Shown in pieces: positions 49,023 through 59,200 of a stretch of 64,000 nucleotides of DNA (within the stretch, counting starts at the first letter, position 1; every line of letters begins with the position of its first letter). The notes below the pieces were generated by a model. That model had not been told where the DNA came from. It was given only the letters and a program-made list of their open reading frames with translations, and searched no databases. The DNA is taken from the NCBI RefSeq assembly GCF_014200755.1, contig NZ_JACHCM010000001.1:832367-896366 (forward strand), read 5' to 3'. The stretch comes from Rhodanobacter sp. ANJX3 (GTDB lineage Bacteria; Pseudomonadota; Gammaproteobacteria; Xanthomonadales; Rhodanobacteraceae). A program made the position numbers and the translations under genes.

Positions 49023-49526
49023 ATGGTCATCATCGTCATGGGCGTATCGGGTTGCGGCAAGACCACCATTGGGCAATCGCTGGCCGACGCGTTCGGCTGG
49101 GATTTTCAGGAAGGCGACGTGCTGCATCCGCAGGCGAATATCGACAAGATGAGCGCCGGCATCCCCTTGGACGACGACGACCGCTGGCCGTGGCTGGATC
49201 GTATCGCCGCATGGATACGCGACGAGCATGCACATCATCGCCAGGGCGTGGTGAGCTGCTCTGCGCTCAAGCGCCGCTATCGCGATCGGCTGCGCCTGGC
49301 CGACGCCGACGTGGGCTTTGTCTATATCCAGGTATCGCGCAGCGAACTGGAGCGGCGCACCCGCCAGCGCCATCATTTCATGCCCACCTCCCTGCTCGAC
49401 AGCCAGCTGCAGACGCTGGAGGAGCCGGCGCCCGACGAAGACGCGTTGACCGTATCGGGGGAAGCGACCATCGCTACGCTGATCGACGAAGTATCGCGCT
49501 GGTTGGCGGCACGAGCCCATCACTGA
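49023..49526 (+). CDS. gntK: Gluconokinase
   Basis: Phosphorylates gluconate to 6-phosphogluconate. 167 aa, small P-loop kinase with GVSGCGKTT at 7-15, the substrate segment FQEGDVLHPQANIDKMSAGIPL and SCSALKRRYRD, all typical of thermoresistant gluconokinase. GAAAGGAG precedes the ATG. No gluconate transporter is adjacent. Confidence 0.94.
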   Translation: MVIIVMGVSGCGKTTIGQSLADAFGWDFQEGDVLHPQANIDKMSAGIPLDDDDRWPWLDRIAAWIRDEHAHHRQGVVSCSALKRRYRDRLRLADADVGFVYIQVSRSELERRTRQRHHFMPTSLLDSQLQTLEEPAPDEDALTVSGEATIATLIDEVSRWLAARAHH

Positions 49527-49578
49527 AGGGCCACCGTAATGCTTGCGCTGCGCATACCGATTCAGCGCAAGACGTTGC

Positions 49579-50220
49579 CTACGACGCCCAGCGCGATTGG
49601 CGGATCACGTCGCAGAAATTTCCGCGCACAAAGTGCGGATCCTTATCGGCCAGCACGTCGGCTTTCACGTTGCCGAAGGTTGTTTCCGGCTTGTGCTTGA
49701 TGCCGTCGTAAAACGCCTGAATGATGTCCTCCTTGAAGTGCTCGCTGCGTGGAAAGGCCTCCACCACGGCTTGGCGCTCTTCTTCTGCATAAAGCGCGTG
49801 AGTCAGTCCCAGCACATCCATTTCGACGCCCGCCGTAACCAGCGCCACGACCGGGTGCATATGCTGCGCAATGCCTGGCGTCGTGTGCAGTGCGATAGCC
49901 GTCCAGACGATATCCAGCTCTGACTCGGCGATACCGTGGCGCCGGAGAAAATCGCGCGCCGCGTTGGCGCCGTCCACTTCGAAGCGCTCGTGGACGCTGC
50001 TGTGTTTTTCTGTCAGGCCCATGTCGTGAAACATGGCGCCCGCGTAAAGCAGATCGGGATCGACGTACAGGCCGCGCTGTCGAGCCGCGATGGCCCCGAA
50101 ATAATAAACGCGGCTGGAATGATTGAAAATAAGCTCCGAAGCGGTATCGCGAACCACCTCCGTCACTTCTCTCGCCAGAACGCTGTCCGGCACCTGGATA
50201 CCGCTGATCGTGGTTTGCAT
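49579..50220 (-). CDS. HD-domain protein related to cyanamide hydratase
   Basis: A 213-aa HD-superfamily metal enzyme. The metal motif is NHSSRVYYFG followed by FHDMGL, with RFEVDGANAARDFL and AIALHTTPGIA, a pattern shared with the cyanamide hydratase (Ddi2/Ddi3)-like branch. The natural substrate in bacteria is not established. It is divergent from the GlxA-type regulator with about 125 bases between, suggesting regulation by it. Confidence 0.82.
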   Translation of the reverse strand: MQTTISGIQVPDSVLAREVTEVVRDTASELIFNHSSRVYYFGAIAARQRGLYVDPDLLYAGAMFHDMGLTEKHSSVHERFEVDGANAARDFLRRHGIAESELDIVWTAIALHTTPGIAQHMHPVVALVTAGVEMDVLGLTHALYAEEERQAVVEAFPRSEHFKEDIIQAFYDGIKHKPETTFGNVKADVLADKDPHFVRGNFCDVIRQSRWAS

Positions 50221-50344
50221 GATCGTTGTCCTTGATGGCCAGGCTTCAGGCTAGGCTTGGAGCAATCTGTCTTCAATCGACCAAAGCCGTCAATTTCTGC
50301 CATCATCGGTTCGATGCGGCCACGCAGGCGGCGAGGCACTGACG

Positions 50345-51307
50345 ATGAAACCAAAGCGAGTCGTTCTGCTGGCCATGCCCGGCGTGCAGCTGCTGGATGT
50401 GTCCGGGCCGATGGACGTCTTTGCCGAAGCCAATGTCCAGGCCGGCTGGCCGGTTTACGACTTGCGCATCATCGCCAGCGAGCCCGGTGAAATCCGCAGT
50501 TCATCCGGCGTGCGGCTGATTCCCGACGGCGTGGCCCGTGGGAAAGAAAAAATGCCCATCCATACGCTGCTTGTCGCCGGGTCGCCACACGCCGCCAACA
50601 AGCCGTTCGGCGACGCTGCGCTGCGATGGCTCAAGGCCCATGCGCCGCATGCCCGGCGATTCGGCTCGGTGTGCACCGGCGCCTTCCTGCTGGCGGCGGC
50701 CGGACTGATCGACCGCAAGCGGGTCACCACGCATTGGGCGGTGGCAGAGAAACTGGCGCACGCCTATCCGGACGTCATCGTCGATGCCGATGCGATTCAC
50801 GTGCGCGACGGACGCCTGCGCACCTCCGCCGGCGTCACCGCCGGCATGGACCTGGCATTGGCGCTGGTGGAAGAAGACCTGGGCCACACCGTCGCGAAAC
50901 AGGTCGCCTCGCAGCTGGTGATGTTTTTCCGCCGGCCGGGTGGACAAACGCAATTCAGCCGCGGCGGCGAGTTGGAAGTGGCCGGCCGTTCCTCACTGCA
51001 AGAGCTGCAGCGATGGGTCATCGCCAACCCCGAGAAGGACCACTGCGTGACGGCTCTGGCTGCACGGCTGCGTATGAGTCCGCGGCATTTCGCCCGCATT
51101 TTCCGCAACGAAATGGGCACGACGCCCGGCGTCTGGGTGGAAACCATACGACTGGCTGCCGCCCGTGAAATGCTCGAAGGTGAGCACGGCGCGCCGAAGC
51201 AGGTCGCCGCGCAATGCGGCTTTGCCGACGTGGACAGTTTTCGCCGAGCCTTCAGCCGAGTGTTCGGCATCTCCCCGGCGCAGTATCGGAAATCGCACGC
51301 GCACTGA
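50345..51307 (+). CDS. GlxA-family transcriptional regulator (DJ-1/PfpI + AraC HTH)
   Basis: A 320-aa regulator with an N-terminal class I amidotransferase-like domain (about 1-185; VCTGAFLLAAAGLID with the nucleophile-elbow Cys) and a C-terminal AraC double helix-turn-helix (about 215-315; LAARLRMSPRHFARIF and QCGFADVDSFRRAF). Family members sense small molecules such as carnitine or isonitrile-related compounds. The divergent HD gene is the natural target candidate. Confidence 0.9.
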   Translation: MKPKRVVLLAMPGVQLLDVSGPMDVFAEANVQAGWPVYDLRIIASEPGEIRSSSGVRLIPDGVARGKEKMPIHTLLVAGSPHAANKPFGDAALRWLKAHAPHARRFGSVCTGAFLLAAAGLIDRKRVTTHWAVAEKLAHAYPDVIVDADAIHVRDGRLRTSAGVTAGMDLALALVEEDLGHTVAKQVASQLVMFFRRPGGQTQFSRGGELEVAGRSSLQELQRWVIANPEKDHCVTALAARLRMSPRHFARIFRNEMGTTPGVWVETIRLAAAREMLEGEHGAPKQVAAQCGFADVDSFRRAFSRVFGISPAQYRKSHAH

Positions 51308-51401
51308 ACAACCGGTCATGCGGACCAAGACTGGACTTTCAGCCTAGCCGAACGCGTAGAGCACGGTATTCGTACACCGTGCTCTACGCCATGACGATCG
51401 C

Positions 51402-52421
51402 TTACGACTTGGTCCAGGGCGTGCCGCCGGCATAATCGCTGGTGATGGTGCTGTTGAGCTTGGTCAGAATGGCTGCGTTGGTGGTCACCAAACCCAGCTC
51501 GCGATTTTCGGTCAACGACGCGCTCGAGAAATTCTCCGAACCGACGAAGGCCTTCGCGCTCGCGGTGTTGTAGTCGGCCAGGATGACCTTGGCATGGATG
51601 TACAGCGCCGTGTCGTTGTCGGGATAGGTGCTGACTTTCACCCCGGCCTTGGTCAAGGCGTCGAATTCCGTCTCGTAGTCGTTGTCGTCGTTGGTCATGC
51701 AGACGGTCACCGCGACGCCGCGCTTGGCCGCATTTTCCAGCGCGGTCACCACGCCGCTGTAGCTCATCTCTTCGTTTTCGACCAGCAGGCTGGTCTTGGC
51801 GCCGTTGATGATGTTGACCAGATCGGTCGCCGATACCGTCGGGCTCCACACCAAGTCGTCGCCCAAGGGTGGCGTGATGCTCTGGGCAGCGAAGTCGGCG
51901 TTGAACGTGCTTTCGATCGCCGCGACGTCGGCCGGATCGTTTTCGATCACCGCGAAGTCGCGCGTGGTGCTGTAGTAGCGGCTGGTGAGGTTGAGCGTCA
52001 TCACCGCGCTGATCGTGTTATCGACCGTGATGGTTTTCTGATGCGTCGCGGCGTACTTGGTCCAGGCCCAGACCACCTGCACGCCGTGCGACGTCAGGTC
52101 GTTATATGCCGCCGTGTTGTTGCTCTTCTCCAGGTTCTGATCGAGGATCACGCGAACCTTGATGCCGTTCTCGGCGGCCTGATCGAGCAGCGTTTGCGCC
52201 TGCGTGTCGACCAGCTCGTACATGGTCATGTCGATGCTCGACTTGGCCGACTGGATCAGGTTGTAGATCGGCGTGAGGCCCTGATCGGGCTCGGTGACCA
52301 AGGTCTGCGTCACCGTGGTGCTGGCCAAGCTTTGGCTCGCCATGCCGAGGGTGCCCGCACAAAAGAGCGCGGCGCAAATGGTGGTTTTCATGGAGGTGTT
52401 CGATCCGCAACGGTTCTTCAT
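51402..52421 (-). CDS. Secreted phospholipase D-like protein
   Basis: A 339-aa exported protein with two PLD/HKD motifs: HQKTITVD (the following GSxN is degenerate) and HAKVILAD with GSEN downstream. A signal peptide ending near ASA is visible. ATG 52421 is chosen because AAGGA lies 7 bases upstream; Met11 at 52391 would give a more usual signal length but lacks a ribosome site. It may be a phospholipase or nuclease; the second HKD half is better conserved than the first. Confidence 0.88.
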   Translation of the reverse strand: MKNRCGSNTSMKTTICAALFCAGTLGMASQSLASTTVTQTLVTEPDQGLTPIYNLIQSAKSSIDMTMYELVDTQAQTLLDQAAENGIKVRVILDQNLEKSNNTAAYNDLTSHGVQVVWAWTKYAATHQKTITVDNTISAVMTLNLTSRYYSTTRDFAVIENDPADVAAIESTFNADFAAQSITPPLGDDLVWSPTVSATDLVNIINGAKTSLLVENEEMSYSGVVTALENAAKRGVAVTVCMTNDDNDYETEFDALTKAGVKVSTYPDNDTALYIHAKVILADYNTASAKAFVGSENFSSASLTENRELGLVTTNAAILTKLNSTITSDYAGGTPWTKS

Positions 52422-52956
52422 AAGTCAGTCCTTTTGGTTGGCAAGTTGAAAGAGATCCGCGTAATGGGTCTTGACTACCCACGCTGCGAACCCCGGCTGC
52501 CCGGACAATCCAGTGCTCCCCCTGCAGCAGACGCCTGACGCCACAGCCGCCTGCGATTGAAGACCTCTTTTGTGACGCTAGGCTTTCCGTTCGTCGACGC
52601 AGGTTTATACGTTTAAAAACGATACATGCCAAAAGCCCACCGATCACCGCAATAGCTTGCCGCGCCACCGGGCGCGCTGCGACTGCCGCTTCGATGGGAC
52701 TTGGGTTTGGCGAGTGTTTGCCGCCAGGTTATCGACTCGCAAGTTTTCGCCCGTCGAGCCATAAATGAAAGGCTCGGAGCAACGACCCGCAGAAACAGCG
52801 ACTAACGATTTCCGATAGCGGCCTCGATTGAGGCGATCACCATTGGGCAAAACGCGTCACCATCACGGAGCCACGCGTGCGCGCTCCCTTGGGCTATCGA
52901 ACCCCACCCCCATATCTGTGCCATAACGTATGTCGACCATAAACAGGAGCCAACCG
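52422..52956. other. Intergenic stretch between PLD and msrA genes
   Basis: I see no supported gene. A locally AT-rich patch near 52600-52630 may hold a promoter; no terminator or repeat is evident. Confidence 0.5.
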
Positions 52957-53463
52957 ATGACCGCTACAACCGAACGCGCCGTTCTCGCCGGCGGCTGCTT
53001 CTGGGGCATGCAGGAGCTGATCCGCAGCCAGCCGGGCGTGATCTCCACCCGCGTCGGCTACTCCGGCGGCGATGTGCCCAACGCCACCTATCGCAATCAC
53101 GGCACGCACGCCGAGGCGATCGAGATCATCTTCAACCCGCAGGTGATCAGCTACCGCACCCTGCTGGAATTCTTTTTCCAGATCCACGACCCCAGCACGC
53201 CGAACCGCCAGGGCAACGATCGCGGCGTGAGCTATCGCTCGGCGATCTTCTATGCCAACGAGGAACAGAAGGACATCGCCGAGGACACCATCGCCGACGT
53301 CGACGCTTCCGGCCTGTGGCCGGGCAAGGCGGTGACCGAGCTGGCGCCGGTCGGCGATTTCTGGGAAGCCGAGCCCGAGCACCAGGACTATCTGCAGCAC
53401 TATCCCACCGGCTACACCTGCCACTTCATCCGGCCGCAGTGGAAGCTGCCGCGCCGCGCCTGA
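52957..53463 (+). CDS. msrA: Peptide methionine sulfoxide reductase MsrA
   Basis: Reduces methionine-S-sulfoxide in proteins. 168 aa. The catalytic motif GCFWG has Cys at residue 14, followed by [22 protein letters not shown] and the [12 protein letters not shown] segment. AGGAG lies 7 bases before ATG 52957; nine further codons upstream are not conserved. Confidence 0.96.
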   Translation: MTATTERAVLAGGCFWGMQELIRSQPGVISTRVGYSGGDVPNATYRNHGTHAEAIEIIFNPQVISYRTLLEFFFQIHDPSTPNRQGNDRGVSYRSAIFYANEEQKDIAEDTIADVDASGLWPGKAVTELAPVGDFWEAEPEHQDYLQHYPTGYTCHFIRPQWKLPRRA

Positions 53464-53521
53464 CGGTAAGCAGACCGACCCGCGTGCACGACGTCACTCG
53501 CGCACGCGGCGGCTCGCTCAA

Positions 53522-53875
53522 TCAATGCAGCGACATCGCCCAGGTGATGTAAGCCGCATTGACGGCAGTAAGCGTCAGAGCTATCAGAAAAATAACGTCG
53601 GCCATTCGTTCGAGCCGATAGTTGCGGGTCAGGCTTCGGGTGCGCAAGGCCCAGTAGGACAGCAAGCAGGACGCTAGATAAAGCATCGCGTTCACTGCCA
53701 GCAGGTCTTCGGCCACCATGTCGGACTTGTGCGTGGAGATCACTACACGAATGATGCCCACCACCGTCAAACACACGCCCACCATGGCGGCGGAGGCGGT
53801 GAAGATATGGACACAGATGTTTTCATCCAGACGGATACGCTGGGACTTGCGGGGCGTGTTGACCAGAAAACTCAT
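53522..53875 (-). CDS. Small integral membrane protein of unknown function
   Basis: A 117-aa protein with three likely membrane segments (about 23-45, 60-78 and 92-114) and a basic N-terminus (RKSQRIRLDENICVHIFTA). I do not recognise the family. It converges with msrA. Confidence 0.7.
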   Translation of the reverse strand: MSFLVNTPRKSQRIRLDENICVHIFTASAAMVGVCLTVVGIIRVVISTHKSDMVAEDLLAVNAMLYLASCLLSYWALRTRSLTRNYRLERMADVIFLIALTLTAVNAAYITWAMSLH

Positions 53876-54225
53876 GGGGCTTCTTCGCTGATGAACGACT
53901 CCGTGATGGAACGCGGAACACGGGCAATAGTTTCATCATGGCCCATCGCAGCGGGGTCGGCGATTCAGCGAACGAAGAGATAAGGTCAATAACGCCTGCG
54001 TCATGTCGTGTTCCGTCAACGCCTGGATAATCCGTCCTCGCTTGAGTGATCAGCGCGCGACTCGCATCGATATTTAGTGGGCAACGTCTCGCGATCGACT
54101 TCGCCTCGGTCACACACCATCTCGTTACGCGGCAAGCCGGCCGGCATCGCGTGATGCTTTGCCCCACGGCAGCGCAACCTCGGTAAAGTGCAGGCTGTGA
54201 TCCGGTTTAGGGGACGGAAAAGCTG
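53876..54225. other. Intergenic stretch upstream of the acylase gene
   Basis: No gene or repeat is supported here. Confidence 0.5.
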
Positions 54226-54287
54226 ATGCCTGTGGTCCATCGAAATACGTTCGCTATCGGCAGCGACTGCTGCCTTTTGCTGCCGCG

Positions 54288-56441
54288 TTGACCTTAGCGC
54301 TGTCATTGCAGGCATTCGCTACCGACGTTACTTACGAGACGGCGCGATGGCAGCGCGAGGCGCGCGACGTCACCATCACCCGCGACGACTGGGGCATTGC
54401 CCACGTGCACGGCAAAACCGATGCCGACGCCGTCTTCGGCATGGCCTATGCGCAGGCCGAGGACGATTTCAACCGCGTCGAAACCAACTATCTCAACGCG
54501 ATGGGCCGGCTCGCCGAGGCCGAAGGCGAGTCGGCGATCTGGCAGGACCTGCGGATGAAGCTGTTTATCGACCCGGTCGCGCTGAAGGCGATGTACGCAA
54601 AAAGCCCGCGCTGGCTGCAGGCGCTGATGAACAGTTGGGCGGACGGCCTCAACGATTACCTGGCCGAGCATCCCGATGTGCATCCGCGCGTCATCCGACA
54701 CTTCGAGCCGTGGATGGCGCTGAGCTTCAGCGAAGGCAGCATCGGCGGCGATATCGAGCGCGCGGCGCTGAACCCGCTGGAAGCGTTTTACGGCCGGAAT
54801 CCGGCCGCGCTGGCGCGCGTCGATCCGCCCTCGAGCTGGAGCGAACCGACCGGATCCAATGGCATGGCGATTGCGCCCAAGCTCACCGTCGACGGGCACG
54901 CGCTGCTGCTGATCAACCCGCACACGTCGTTCTTCTTCCGCTCCGAACTGCAGATGAGCAGCGATGCCGGGCTCGATGCCTACGGCGCCGTGACCTGGGG
55001 CCAGTTCTTCATCTACCAGGGCTTCAATCCGCACATCGGCTGGATGCACACCTCGACTGGCGCCGACGTGGTCGACGAATTTGCCGAGACCGTCGTGCAC
55101 GAGGACGGCAAGCTGTTCTATCGCTACGGCAGCGAGCTGCGGCCAGTGACCAGCAAAACCATCACCGTGCCGTATCGGGCGAAGAACGGCTCGATGGCCG
55201 AACGCCGCTTCACCGTCTACGCCACGCATCACGGCCCGATCGTGCGGGCCGCCGACGGCAAGTGGATCGCCATCGCGCTGATGAACAAGCCGATCGAGGC
55301 GCTCGAACAAAGCTGGTTGCGTACCAAGGCCAGCGATTACGTGAGCTATATGAAGGTTGCGGAGCTGAAGGCCAACTCGTCCAACAACACCATCTTCGCC
55401 GACGACAAGGGCGAGATCGCGTACCTGCATCCGCAGTTCATCCCACGGCGCGATAACCGCTTCGATTACACCAAGCCGGTCGACGGCAGCGATCCCGATA
55501 CCGACTGGAAAGGCCTGCTGCCACTCGACGCCGCGCCGCACCTGCTCAATCCGCCGAACGGCTGGATCTTCAACACCAACGACTGGCCCTACTCCGCCGC
55601 GGGGCCTTACAGCCCGAAGCAGGCCGACTACCCGCGCTACATGGACAGCGTCGGCGAAAACCCGCGTGGCATCCACGCCACCACCCTGCTCACCGGCCAG
55701 CGCGACTTCACCCTGGCGTCGCTGATCGGCACTGCCTTCGATTCGTACCTGCCGGCATTCGCTCGGCAGATACCGATCCTCGTGGCCGACTACGACGCGC
55801 TGCCCGCCAGCGATCCGCTGAAAACAAAACTCGCCAGCCAGATCGCCCTGCTGCGCCACTGGGACTATCGCTGGGGCATCACCTCGATACCGACCTCGCT
55901 GGCGGTGTTCTGGGGCGACACCCTGTGGGATTCGGTCAGCAAGGCCGATACCGCCGAGGGCTTGTCGATCTACGACTATATGGCCGAGAAAGCCGGACCC
56001 GCAGCGCGCCTGCAGGCGCTGGTCGAAGCCTCCGACCGGCTGGAAAAAGATTTCGGCAGCTGGGGCACGCCGTGGGGCGAGATCAACCGCTTCCAGCGCC
56101 TCACCGGCGATATCGAGCAGCCATTCAATGACAACAAGCCGAGTATTCCAGTACCGTTCGTCTCCTCGCGCTGGGGCTCCCTCGCCTCGTTTGGCGCGCA
56201 CCTCTGGCCGGGCACAAAGCGCTATTACGGCACCAGCGGAAACAGCTTCGTCGCCGTGGTGGAGTTCGGCCCCAAGGTGCACGCCCGCGCCATCACCGCC
56301 GGCGGCGAAAGCGGCCACCCGGACTCACCGCACTTCAACGACGAAGCCGAACGCTACAGCACCGGCAACCTGCGCACCGTCTATTTCTGGCCGGAAGAAC
56401 TGCAGGGTCATATCGAGCGGGTGTATCACCCGGGGTCATAA
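54288..56441 (+). CDS. Penicillin-acylase-family Ntn hydrolase (possible AHL acylase), start damaged
   Basis: A protein of the penicillin/acyl-homoserine-lactone acylase family, exported and self-cleaved at a nucleophile Ser. The N-terminal subunit has VTITRDDWGIAHVHG; the nucleophile is Ser in PTGSNGMAIA (about residue 190), followed by NPHTSFF. In frame the first start-like codon is TTG 54288, which leaves a signal peptide without its basic part. The same frame upstream reads VRYRQRLLPFAAALTLALSL, a good signal, but has no start codon before a stop. ATG 54226 with a fair ribosome site is one frame off, so a one-base loss between 54226 and about 54246, or a sequence error, is likely. Confidence 0.85.
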   Translation: MTLALSLQAFATDVTYETARWQREARDVTITRDDWGIAHVHGKTDADAVFGMAYAQAEDDFNRVETNYLNAMGRLAEAEGESAIWQDLRMKLFIDPVALKAMYAKSPRWLQALMNSWADGLNDYLAEHPDVHPRVIRHFEPWMALSFSEGSIGGDIERAALNPLEAFYGRNPAALARVDPPSSWSEPTGSNGMAIAPKLTVDGHALLLINPHTSFFFRSELQMSSDAGLDAYGAVTWGQFFIYQGFNPHIGWMHTSTGADVVDEFAETVVHEDGKLFYRYGSELRPVTSKTITVPYRAKNGSMAERRFTVYATHHGPIVRAADGKWIAIALMNKPIEALEQSWLRTKASDYVSYMKVAELKANSSNNTIFADDKGEIAYLHPQFIPRRDNRFDYTKPVDGSDPDTDWKGLLPLDAAPHLLNPPNGWIFNTNDWPYSAAGPYSPKQADYPRYMDSVGENPRGIHATTLLTGQRDFTLASLIGTAFDSYLPAFARQIPILVADYDALPASDPLKTKLASQIALLRHWDYRWGITSIPTSLAVFWGDTLWDSVSKADTAEGLSIYDYMAEKAGPAARLQALVEASDRLEKDFGSWGTPWGEINRFQRLTGDIEQPFNDNKPSIPVPFVSSRWGSLASFGAHLWPGTKRYYGTSGNSFVAVVEFGPKVHARAITAGGESGHPDSPHFNDEAERYSTGNLRTVYFWPEELQGHIERVYHPGS

Positions 56442-56551
56442 GCGCTGGCTTAGAGCCTGTTCCCGATAAGCACACTGCCAGCGCAAAAAGCAGACATCCG
56501 CCAGGCGCGATCGGTCGCCGTCTCGACTGCCAACTAGATAGCGGACGAAGG

Positions 56552-57784
56552 TCAAACGCTCCTCGTCGCCACAACCGGCGGCACGGCGGCGGCGCGCAGC
56601 GCCGGTCCCAGCACGGCGAGCTGGCCGATCGACCACAGCGCGATCGCGCCGACCGGGAAATAGATCGCAGGCAGCCGCGGCAATTCGTAGTGCATCATCA
56701 GGAAAAGGTTGATGCCGTAGGCCAGCACCATGCCGAGCGCGATACCGATCGTGGCCAGGAGGAAGTTCTCAGTCTGGAAATAGTGCAGGATGTCGCCGCG
56801 GGTGGCGCCCAGCGCGCGGCGCACGCCGATCATGCGGCGCCGCTGTGCCACCCAGAAACTCGCCAGGCCGACGATGCCGAGCGCAGTGACGATGAGCAGT
56901 GCCACGATGACACCCACTAGCATGCCGGCCATGGCGCGGTCGTTGGCGAAAAACGCACGGCGCGCATGATCGTATGTACGCGCCTTCAATACGACACGAT
57001 TGGGATTGAGCTGTTTGAGCTTGGCCACCGCCGCTTTCAGCACTGATTCTCTATGCTGCGGCGCGCAGCGGATGAAGTAGCTCGCACCATCGGCCGAGGT
57101 CATGCGAATCGGCCAATACGTGCTGTACTGCGCACCCTGCTGCAGGTTGTTCTGGCGCGCCAGAACGGCTATGACGCCGATCACGCGAAATGGAATGCCG
57201 CTTTCCGTGTAGAGCGTCTTGCCCAACGCTTCCTGTCCGGGCCACAACCGCTCGGCAATAGCCTGCGTGATGATCATGGTCTGTGGCAGACCCTTCATGT
57301 CGCCATTGTTCAAGGCGGCTACCGCCGTATCGAAATCGACGTATTCGCCGGGCTCGAAATTGCGTCCGGCCACCAAGCGCACGCCCAGTGTAGGCAGCAG
57401 GTTCTGGCCTAAATACTGACCTGCATCAAGCGTGTTCTGTTGCTGCTGAGGATCTAGCTTGATGCCGGTATTGGACGAGCCATCGAGTGAGAACGGCAGG
57501 TAGCGATCCAGCCCCACCTGCTTGACGCCAGGCATCTGTTGCAGCGCCGCCACGTCGTTCTGCGTCTGCGCCTTGGCATCGGGGGTATCGCCGATGTATC
57601 CCAACTGGATCTGCACCAGCTCGTGCTCGGCAATGCCGCTGGGCACGTCCATACGCTGCAGCCGCTGGCCGATCAGGAATACCGCGTTGCAGACGATGGC
57701 ACAGGTCAGCGCAATCTCCAGAGCCAGCAGCCATGCGGTGAGCTTGTGCCGGCGCAGGGTGGAAAGAATCGGCAGGATGTCCAT
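56552..57784 (-). CDS. MacB/FtsX-like ABC transporter permease (pair 1, second)
   Basis: A 410-aa permease with the MacB_PCD periplasmic domain after the N-terminal membrane segment (about 20-40) and three C-terminal membrane segments of the FtsX domain, with the conserved VAQRRRMIGVRRALGATRGDI. It starts 1 base after the preceding permease stop, forming a heteromeric pair. Related pairs export peptides, lipoproteins or antibiotics or transmit signals. The ATPase partner is not in the window. Confidence 0.9.
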   Translation of the reverse strand: MDILPILSTLRRHKLTAWLLALEIALTCAIVCNAVFLIGQRLQRMDVPSGIAEHELVQIQLGYIGDTPDAKAQTQNDVAALQQMPGVKQVGLDRYLPFSLDGSSNTGIKLDPQQQQNTLDAGQYLGQNLLPTLGVRLVAGRNFEPGEYVDFDTAVAALNNGDMKGLPQTMIITQAIAERLWPGQEALGKTLYTESGIPFRVIGVIAVLARQNNLQQGAQYSTYWPIRMTSADGASYFIRCAPQHRESVLKAAVAKLKQLNPNRVVLKARTYDHARRAFFANDRAMAGMLVGVIVALLIVTALGIVGLASFWVAQRRRMIGVRRALGATRGDILHYFQTENFLLATIGIALGMVLAYGINLFLMMHYELPRLPAIYFPVGAIALWSIGQLAVLGPALRAAAVPPVVATRSV

Positions 57785-57785
57785 G

Positions 57786-59093
57786 TCAATTACTCTTCAG
57801 TTGCAGGGCGGGCGCGATCTGGCAGGCACGCCAGGCCGGCAGCAGACCGGCCAGCAGGCTTGCGCCCAGCGCCAGCAGGAAGGTGGCCAGCAGCATCGCC
57901 GGGTCCAGATGCGCCAACGGCGCGTACTCCGCTGGCTGTCGACGCACCAGCCACAGTCCGAGCAAGGCCAGCAGCAGCCCACCGATGCCTCCGGCAAGAC
58001 CAACCACACCCGACTCCACCAGCAGCTGCGCGAACAGCGAGCGTTTCGATGCGCCCAGCGCGCGGCGCACGCCCAGCTCGCCGGCACGGCGCATGAACTT
58101 GGCCAGCATCAAGCCCACGGTATTGACCAGACACACCAGCAAAAAGCCGAATGCCAGCCAGGTCTGCAGGCGCACGTCATCCGGTACCACCTGGTTGTAG
58201 TCCAGCCACTGCATGACATCGCGCAGTTGGACATTAGGCGGCCGCTGGAAACGGCCGAGCGCTTTTTGCTGCTCCGAGTAATGGATGAGGAACGTCTTGT
58301 ATGCGGCCGCCTCAGCTGGCTTATCCAGTTGCACCCAGAACTGCAGCCAGGCGCAGCGCGAAGCATGATCCGGATTGATGCCGGTACCCCCCTTGCCCCA
58401 GCAGTCGACACTGCCGTCGTGATGCATGCCCACATCCTGCGAGCTGGACAGCGGCACGTAGACCCCTTCGTTTTCGTCATAACTCTTGCGAAGGAGGTCG
58501 TAGAACTGTGGATTGGGATGCCAGTTGCCGAGCACGCCGACGATGCGAAACTCGGCACCGGACAGGCGCAGCGTCTGGCCCGTGCTGTCCGTGCCACCGA
58601 ACAGCTTGCCGTTGAGCGTGGCGCTGATCACCGCCACGCGTGCATGCGCTTCGTCGTCCGACGCGCTCCATGCGTGTCCGTATTCCAACGGCACGCCGAA
58701 CATCGGAAAGAAATCGCCGGTGGTGTAACGCGCCGCTTCGTAGAACGGATCGAGCATCGTGTTATGCCGCTGCACAACCACCAGGCCGCCGGTCATCAGC
58801 GCCTGACGATCCGCGCGTTTCGCACGCAGCAGGTTCATGCCGTCGATCCAGCTCACCTGATACATCGGTTGCGACTTGCCAGGCAGATAGCCGTTCATGT
58901 CGCGCGGATCGACCTGCGCGTAATACAACGTGCTGCTGCGACCTGGCAACGGATCACCGGACAGCACATGCAGTACGGTCAGCGTAGTCATGCTGGCGCC
59001 GATGCCCAGCGCAATCGCCAACACCATCAGCGCGGTAAGAACTTTGTTGCGTCTGAGACTGCGCAAGGCGAGATCAAAGTAATAGCCGAGCAT
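57786..59093 (-). CDS. MacB/FtsX-like ABC transporter permease (pair 1, first)
   Basis: A 435-aa permease: N-terminal LALRSLRRNKVLTALMV with one membrane segment, a large periplasmic domain, then three membrane segments with LAKFMRRAGELGVRRALGASK. The periplasmic part contains paired Cys (DCWGKGG, RCAW) also seen in the second pair, suggesting a disulfide. A GGAGGAGAGGA tract precedes ATG 59093. It lies about 100 bases downstream of the LytTR regulator gene on the same strand. Confidence 0.9.
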   Translation of the reverse strand: MLGYYFDLALRSLRRNKVLTALMVLAIALGIGASMTTLTVLHVLSGDPLPGRSSTLYYAQVDPRDMNGYLPGKSQPMYQVSWIDGMNLLRAKRADRQALMTGGLVVVQRHNTMLDPFYEAARYTTGDFFPMFGVPLEYGHAWSASDDEAHARVAVISATLNGKLFGGTDSTGQTLRLSGAEFRIVGVLGNWHPNPQFYDLLRKSYDENEGVYVPLSSSQDVGMHHDGSVDCWGKGGTGINPDHASRCAWLQFWVQLDKPAEAAAYKTFLIHYSEQQKALGRFQRPPNVQLRDVMQWLDYNQVVPDDVRLQTWLAFGFLLVCLVNTVGLMLAKFMRRAGELGVRRALGASKRSLFAQLLVESGVVGLAGGIGGLLLALLGLWLVRRQPAEYAPLAHLDPAMLLATFLLALGASLLAGLLPAWRACQIAPALQLKSN

Positions 59094-59200
59094 TCCTCTC
59101 CTCCATTCACTTCCGCTTTTACAAGCAGGAGCTTGATCCGCCGCCAATCAGCTGGCAGCAGATTTGGGGTGAATGGAGACGTCGGCGTGGCGAGGGGGAA

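Noticed and set aside
54303..56318. 671-codon open frame antisense to the acylase
   Set aside because: Shadow of a well-supported gene; composition is that of a reverse-complement frame and no ribosome site is seen.
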